This document shows positions 40,560-42,687 of a stretch of 42,687 nt of DNA, in pieces. A program made the position numbers and the translations under genes. The stretch is from assembly GCA_028693395.1 (NCBI GenBank), contig JAQUVJ010000007.1, positions 2,803-45,489 of the forward strand, read 5' to 3'. This stretch comes from Candidatus Nanoarchaeia archaeon. Its GTDB lineage: Archaea; Nanobdellota; Nanobdellia; Woesearchaeales; JAQUVJ01. The notes under the pieces were generated by a model, which was not told the origin of the DNA, ran no database searches, and was given only the letters and a program-made list of their open reading frames with translations. The number at the start of each line of letters is the position of its first letter. Within the stretch, counting starts at the first letter, position 1.

Positions 40560-42449
40560 ATGGTTTCAGAAATAATTAAAGTAATTTTATCAAAGTTGCC
40601 TGAAGATATTGTCTCAGCAGCTAGTTTTGAAGGTGCAAATATAGTTTTATATACTAAAAGCAGAGATTATTATATAAATCATAGAGATGATATTAAAAAA
40701 ATAGTAAAGGAAATTAAAAAGAGAATCGAGCTAAGGCCAGATCCTTCTATTTCTGAAGAACAAGAGAAAACTAAAAAATATATTGAAGAATTAATTGATA
40801 AAGAAGCTGAGTTATCTTTAATTAGATTTGATCCACAAAGATCTATTGTTAGAATAGAATGTAAAAAACCAGGAGTTGCTATAGGAAAAAATGGAGCAAA
40901 TCTTAATTTAATAAGAGATAAAACTTTTTGGATTCCTGAAATAAAAAGAAGTGCGGCTATTAAATCTACAATTATTGATAATATTAGAGAAGTATTATAT
41001 CAAAATAATGATTTTAGAAGAAATTTTCTTAATAATGTAGGAGAAAGAATTTACAATGGATGGACAAGAACTAAAAGAGAAGAATGGGTTAGATTGTCTT
41101 TTCTTGGAGGAGGAAATCAAGTTGGAAGAAGCTCAATTTTATTGCAAACTCCAGAATCAAGAATTTTATTAGATTTTGGAATTGATGTTTCATCGGAAAA
41201 TTCAATGTATCCATTAATGGATTCACCTGATTTTGATGTTGGAGAATTAGATGCAGTTATTATATCACATGCTCATGTAGATCATACAGGAGCAATTCCT
41301 TTGTTATATAAATATGGATATAGAGGTCCAATCTATTGTACAGAACCAACAAGAGATATCATGAGTTTATTACAATTAGATGTTGTAAAAATAGCAAAAA
41401 TGTCAGGAAAAGATTATCCATACAATTCTGATGATATAAAAGAAATGGTAAAACATTGTATTACTTTAAATTATGAAGAAGTTACAGATGTAACACCTGA
41501 TGTAAGAATTACACTTTATAATTCAGGTCATATCTTAGGAAGTGCAATGGTTCATATACATATTGGAAATGGATTACATAATTTTTTGTATACAGGAGAT
41601 TTGAAATTTAAAAATACAAAATTGTTACAAAGGGCAAATTATATTTTCCCAAGATTAGAAAGTGTTTTAATGGAATCAACATATGGAGGTCCAAATGATA
41701 TAATGCCACCATTATCTGTTGGAGATGCTGAATTATTAGATAAAGTTACAGAAATTGCTCAAAGCGGTGGAAAAATATTATTTCCAGTTCTTGGTTCAGG
41801 AAGAGGTCAAGAAATTATGATGATGCTTGAACAACTTATGCGTGAGGGCAGTATTCCAAAAGTAGATATTTATTTAGATGGAATGGTTTGGGATATTTGT
41901 GCAATATATACTGCATACCCAGAATATTTGAGTTCAAGTATTAAATCATTAATTTTTAATAAAGGAGAAAATCCTTTTTTATCAGATATTTTTAAAAGAG
42001 TTGGAAGTAATCAAGAAAGAGAAGAATTGATGAATAAAGATGGACCCTTTATTGTATTAGCAACATCAGGAATGCTTACAGGAGGACCAAGTGTTGAATA
42101 TTTTAAGAGATTTGCTGATGATTCAAGAAATAAAATTATTTTTAATTGTTATCAAGCACCAAATTCATTAGGTGCAAGAATTTCTAAGGGAGAAAAAGAA
42201 TTTACTTTTAAAAGTGGAGATGAAACAAAATTCATAGAAGTAAAAATGGAAGTGGGTAGTGTAAGAGTTTCAAATCATGCAGATAGAAGAGAATTATTAT
42301 CTTTTGTAAACCATATGAAACCAAGACCAAAAACAATCATTTTAAACCATGGAGATCCTATTAAAATTTCAAATTTAGCAAATGCAATATCAAAAATGAA
42401 ATTTAAGGTAAAGGTTCCAAAGAATTTAGAATCTATTAGATTAGTTTGA
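40560..42449 (+). CDS. fttA: aCPSF1/FttA: KH and beta-CASP ribonuclease
   Basis: 629 residues, the usual archaeal length (about 636). It has N-terminal KH domains (about 1-145, with PGVAIGKNGANLNLI as the KH loop), then a metallo-beta-lactamase domain with the zinc signature SHAHVDHTGAIPLL (His237, His239, Asp241, His242) and LYNSGHILGSAMVHI. A beta-CASP domain and the C-terminal motifs GMLTGGP, SNHAD and LNHGDP follow. It cuts RNA after U-rich tracts and is the general termination factor of archaea. All catalytic motifs are intact. A ribosome binding site (TAGGTTTTTTCG) precedes the ATG. Confidence 0.96.
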   Translation: MVSEIIKVILSKLPEDIVSAASFEGANIVLYTKSRDYYINHRDDIKKIVKEIKKRIELRPDPSISEEQEKTKKYIEELIDKEAELSLIRFDPQRSIVRIECKKPGVAIGKNGANLNLIRDKTFWIPEIKRSAAIKSTIIDNIREVLYQNNDFRRNFLNNVGERIYNGWTRTKREEWVRLSFLGGGNQVGRSSILLQTPESRILLDFGIDVSSENSMYPLMDSPDFDVGELDAVIISHAHVDHTGAIPLLYKYGYRGPIYCTEPTRDIMSLLQLDVVKIAKMSGKDYPYNSDDIKEMVKHCITLNYEEVTDVTPDVRITLYNSGHILGSAMVHIHIGNGLHNFLYTGDLKFKNTKLLQRANYIFPRLESVLMESTYGGPNDIMPPLSVGDAELLDKVTEIAQSGGKILFPVLGSGRGQEIMMMLEQLMREGSIPKVDIYLDGMVWDICAIYTAYPEYLSSSIKSLIFNKGENPFLSDIFKRVGSNQEREELMNKDGPFIVLATSGMLTGGPSVEYFKRFADDSRNKIIFNCYQAPNSLGARISKGEKEFTFKSGDETKFIEVKMEVGSVRVSNHADRRELLSFVNHMKPRPKTIILNHGDPIKISNLANAISKMKFKVKVPKNLESIRLV

Positions 42450-42561
42450 TTTTTAACATTTATTTATATTTAAATAAATTAGATAATAATTATAATTATA
42501 GTATTAAAAATTAATTTTATTATATTTATTTAATTTTCTATTAATTATTTAGTTGATTTCT

Positions 42562-42578
42562 GAGAAAGATTTATATAT
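42562..42578 (+). promoter_or_regulatory. Promoter of the gene at the right edge
   Basis: GAGAAAGA followed by TTTATATAT (42570-42578) has the form of an archaeal BRE plus TATA box. Initiation near 42600 would leave a leader with GTGGTAA before the ATG at 42618. Confidence 0.5.
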
Positions 42579-42617
42579 CATTATAATTTTACTACTTATT
42601 AGTAACTCGTGGTAAAT

Positions 42618-42687
42618 ATGAGATATGAAAAAATTGAAAATCCTCAAGGAATCCAAGGAAACTTTGTTATGGATAAAAAAAAGGGAT
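42618..42687 (+). CDS. Start of an unidentified gene (3' truncated)
   Basis: An ATG after CGTGGTAAAT opens a frame that runs to the window edge: MRYEKIENPQGIQGNFVMDK, then KKG. A good promoter lies upstream. Only 23 codons are visible and no family can be named. Confidence 0.5.
   Translation, partial: MRYEKIENPQGIQGNFVMDKKKG

Noticed and set aside
1-42687. CRISPR array, tRNA or rRNA genes, insertion sequences
   Set aside because: No regularly spaced repeats, no GC-rich cloverleaf-like islands in the AT-rich spacers and no transposase-like ORF were seen. The only tandem arrays are short microsatellites.

Overview
The window comes from a very AT-rich (roughly one quarter G+C by eye) archaeal chromosome. 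Archaeal markers are aIF2 beta, an Sm-like protein (LSm) paired with ribosomal protein L37e, a type II methionine aminopeptidase, a proteasome beta subunit followed by a KH/beta-CASP ribonuclease (aCPSF1), and several prepilin-like proteins. Small compact genes, Cys-rich surface lipoproteins, Asn-rich low-complexity tracts and broken or split genes suggest a DPANN archaeon of the Woesearchaeota/Pacearchaeota/Nanoarchaeota type; that placement is inference. First genes of transcripts often look leaderless, with a TATA-like box about 25 bases before the ATG. Internal operon genes often carry a GGTGAT-type ribosome binding site.

Layout. 1-4 kb: the end of an ORF6N/phospholipase-D-like protein, two metalloprotease-like proteins, an AlkD-type DNA glycosylase, a small helical protein and a decayed ORF. 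4-10.3 kb (minus strand): a membrane-anchored coiled-coil protein, pyruvate phosphate dikinase, a family 2 glycosyltransferase, an unknown conserved-looking protein and a membrane-tethered winged-helix regulator. 10.7-13.4 kb: nrdR and nrdD under two NrdR-box-like sites, followed by a 38-codon gene that carries the glycyl-radical motif missing from NrdD. 13.4-14.5 kb (minus): an E1-like adenylyltransferase whose C-terminal domain is a separate gene. 14.6-19 kb: four prepilin-like genes interleaved with aIF2 beta; one is fused to a FGE/SUMF1-type C-type-lectin-like domain whose end resembles a diversity-generating-retroelement variable region. 19-22.3 kb: LSm, L37e, a large helical protein and map. 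22.4-28.7 kb: a small membrane protein, then regulator-sufB-sufD-like-sufS-sufU-sufC. 28.9-31.3 kb: a glycogen-synthase-like glycosyltransferase broken by a frameshift and a GH57 glycosidase. 31.6-39.8 kb: a membrane-anchored Lon-like protease, a type IV pilus ATPase, a flippase-like membrane protein and an exported protein of unknown function. 39.9-42.7 kb: proteasome beta, aCPSF1, and the start of another gene.

Together the genes suggest an anaerobe or facultative anaerobe (class III ribonucleotide reductase) that uses PPDK-type carbon metabolism and makes and degrades an alpha-glucan. It builds Fe-S clusters with a SUF system and displays type IV pilus-like structures. The most interesting observation is the split class III ribonucleotide reductase. 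It is a full catalytic barrel ending just after its zinc site, followed in the same apparent transcript by an independently initiated 38-residue glycyl-radical peptide, the pair sitting behind NrdR and its probable operators.
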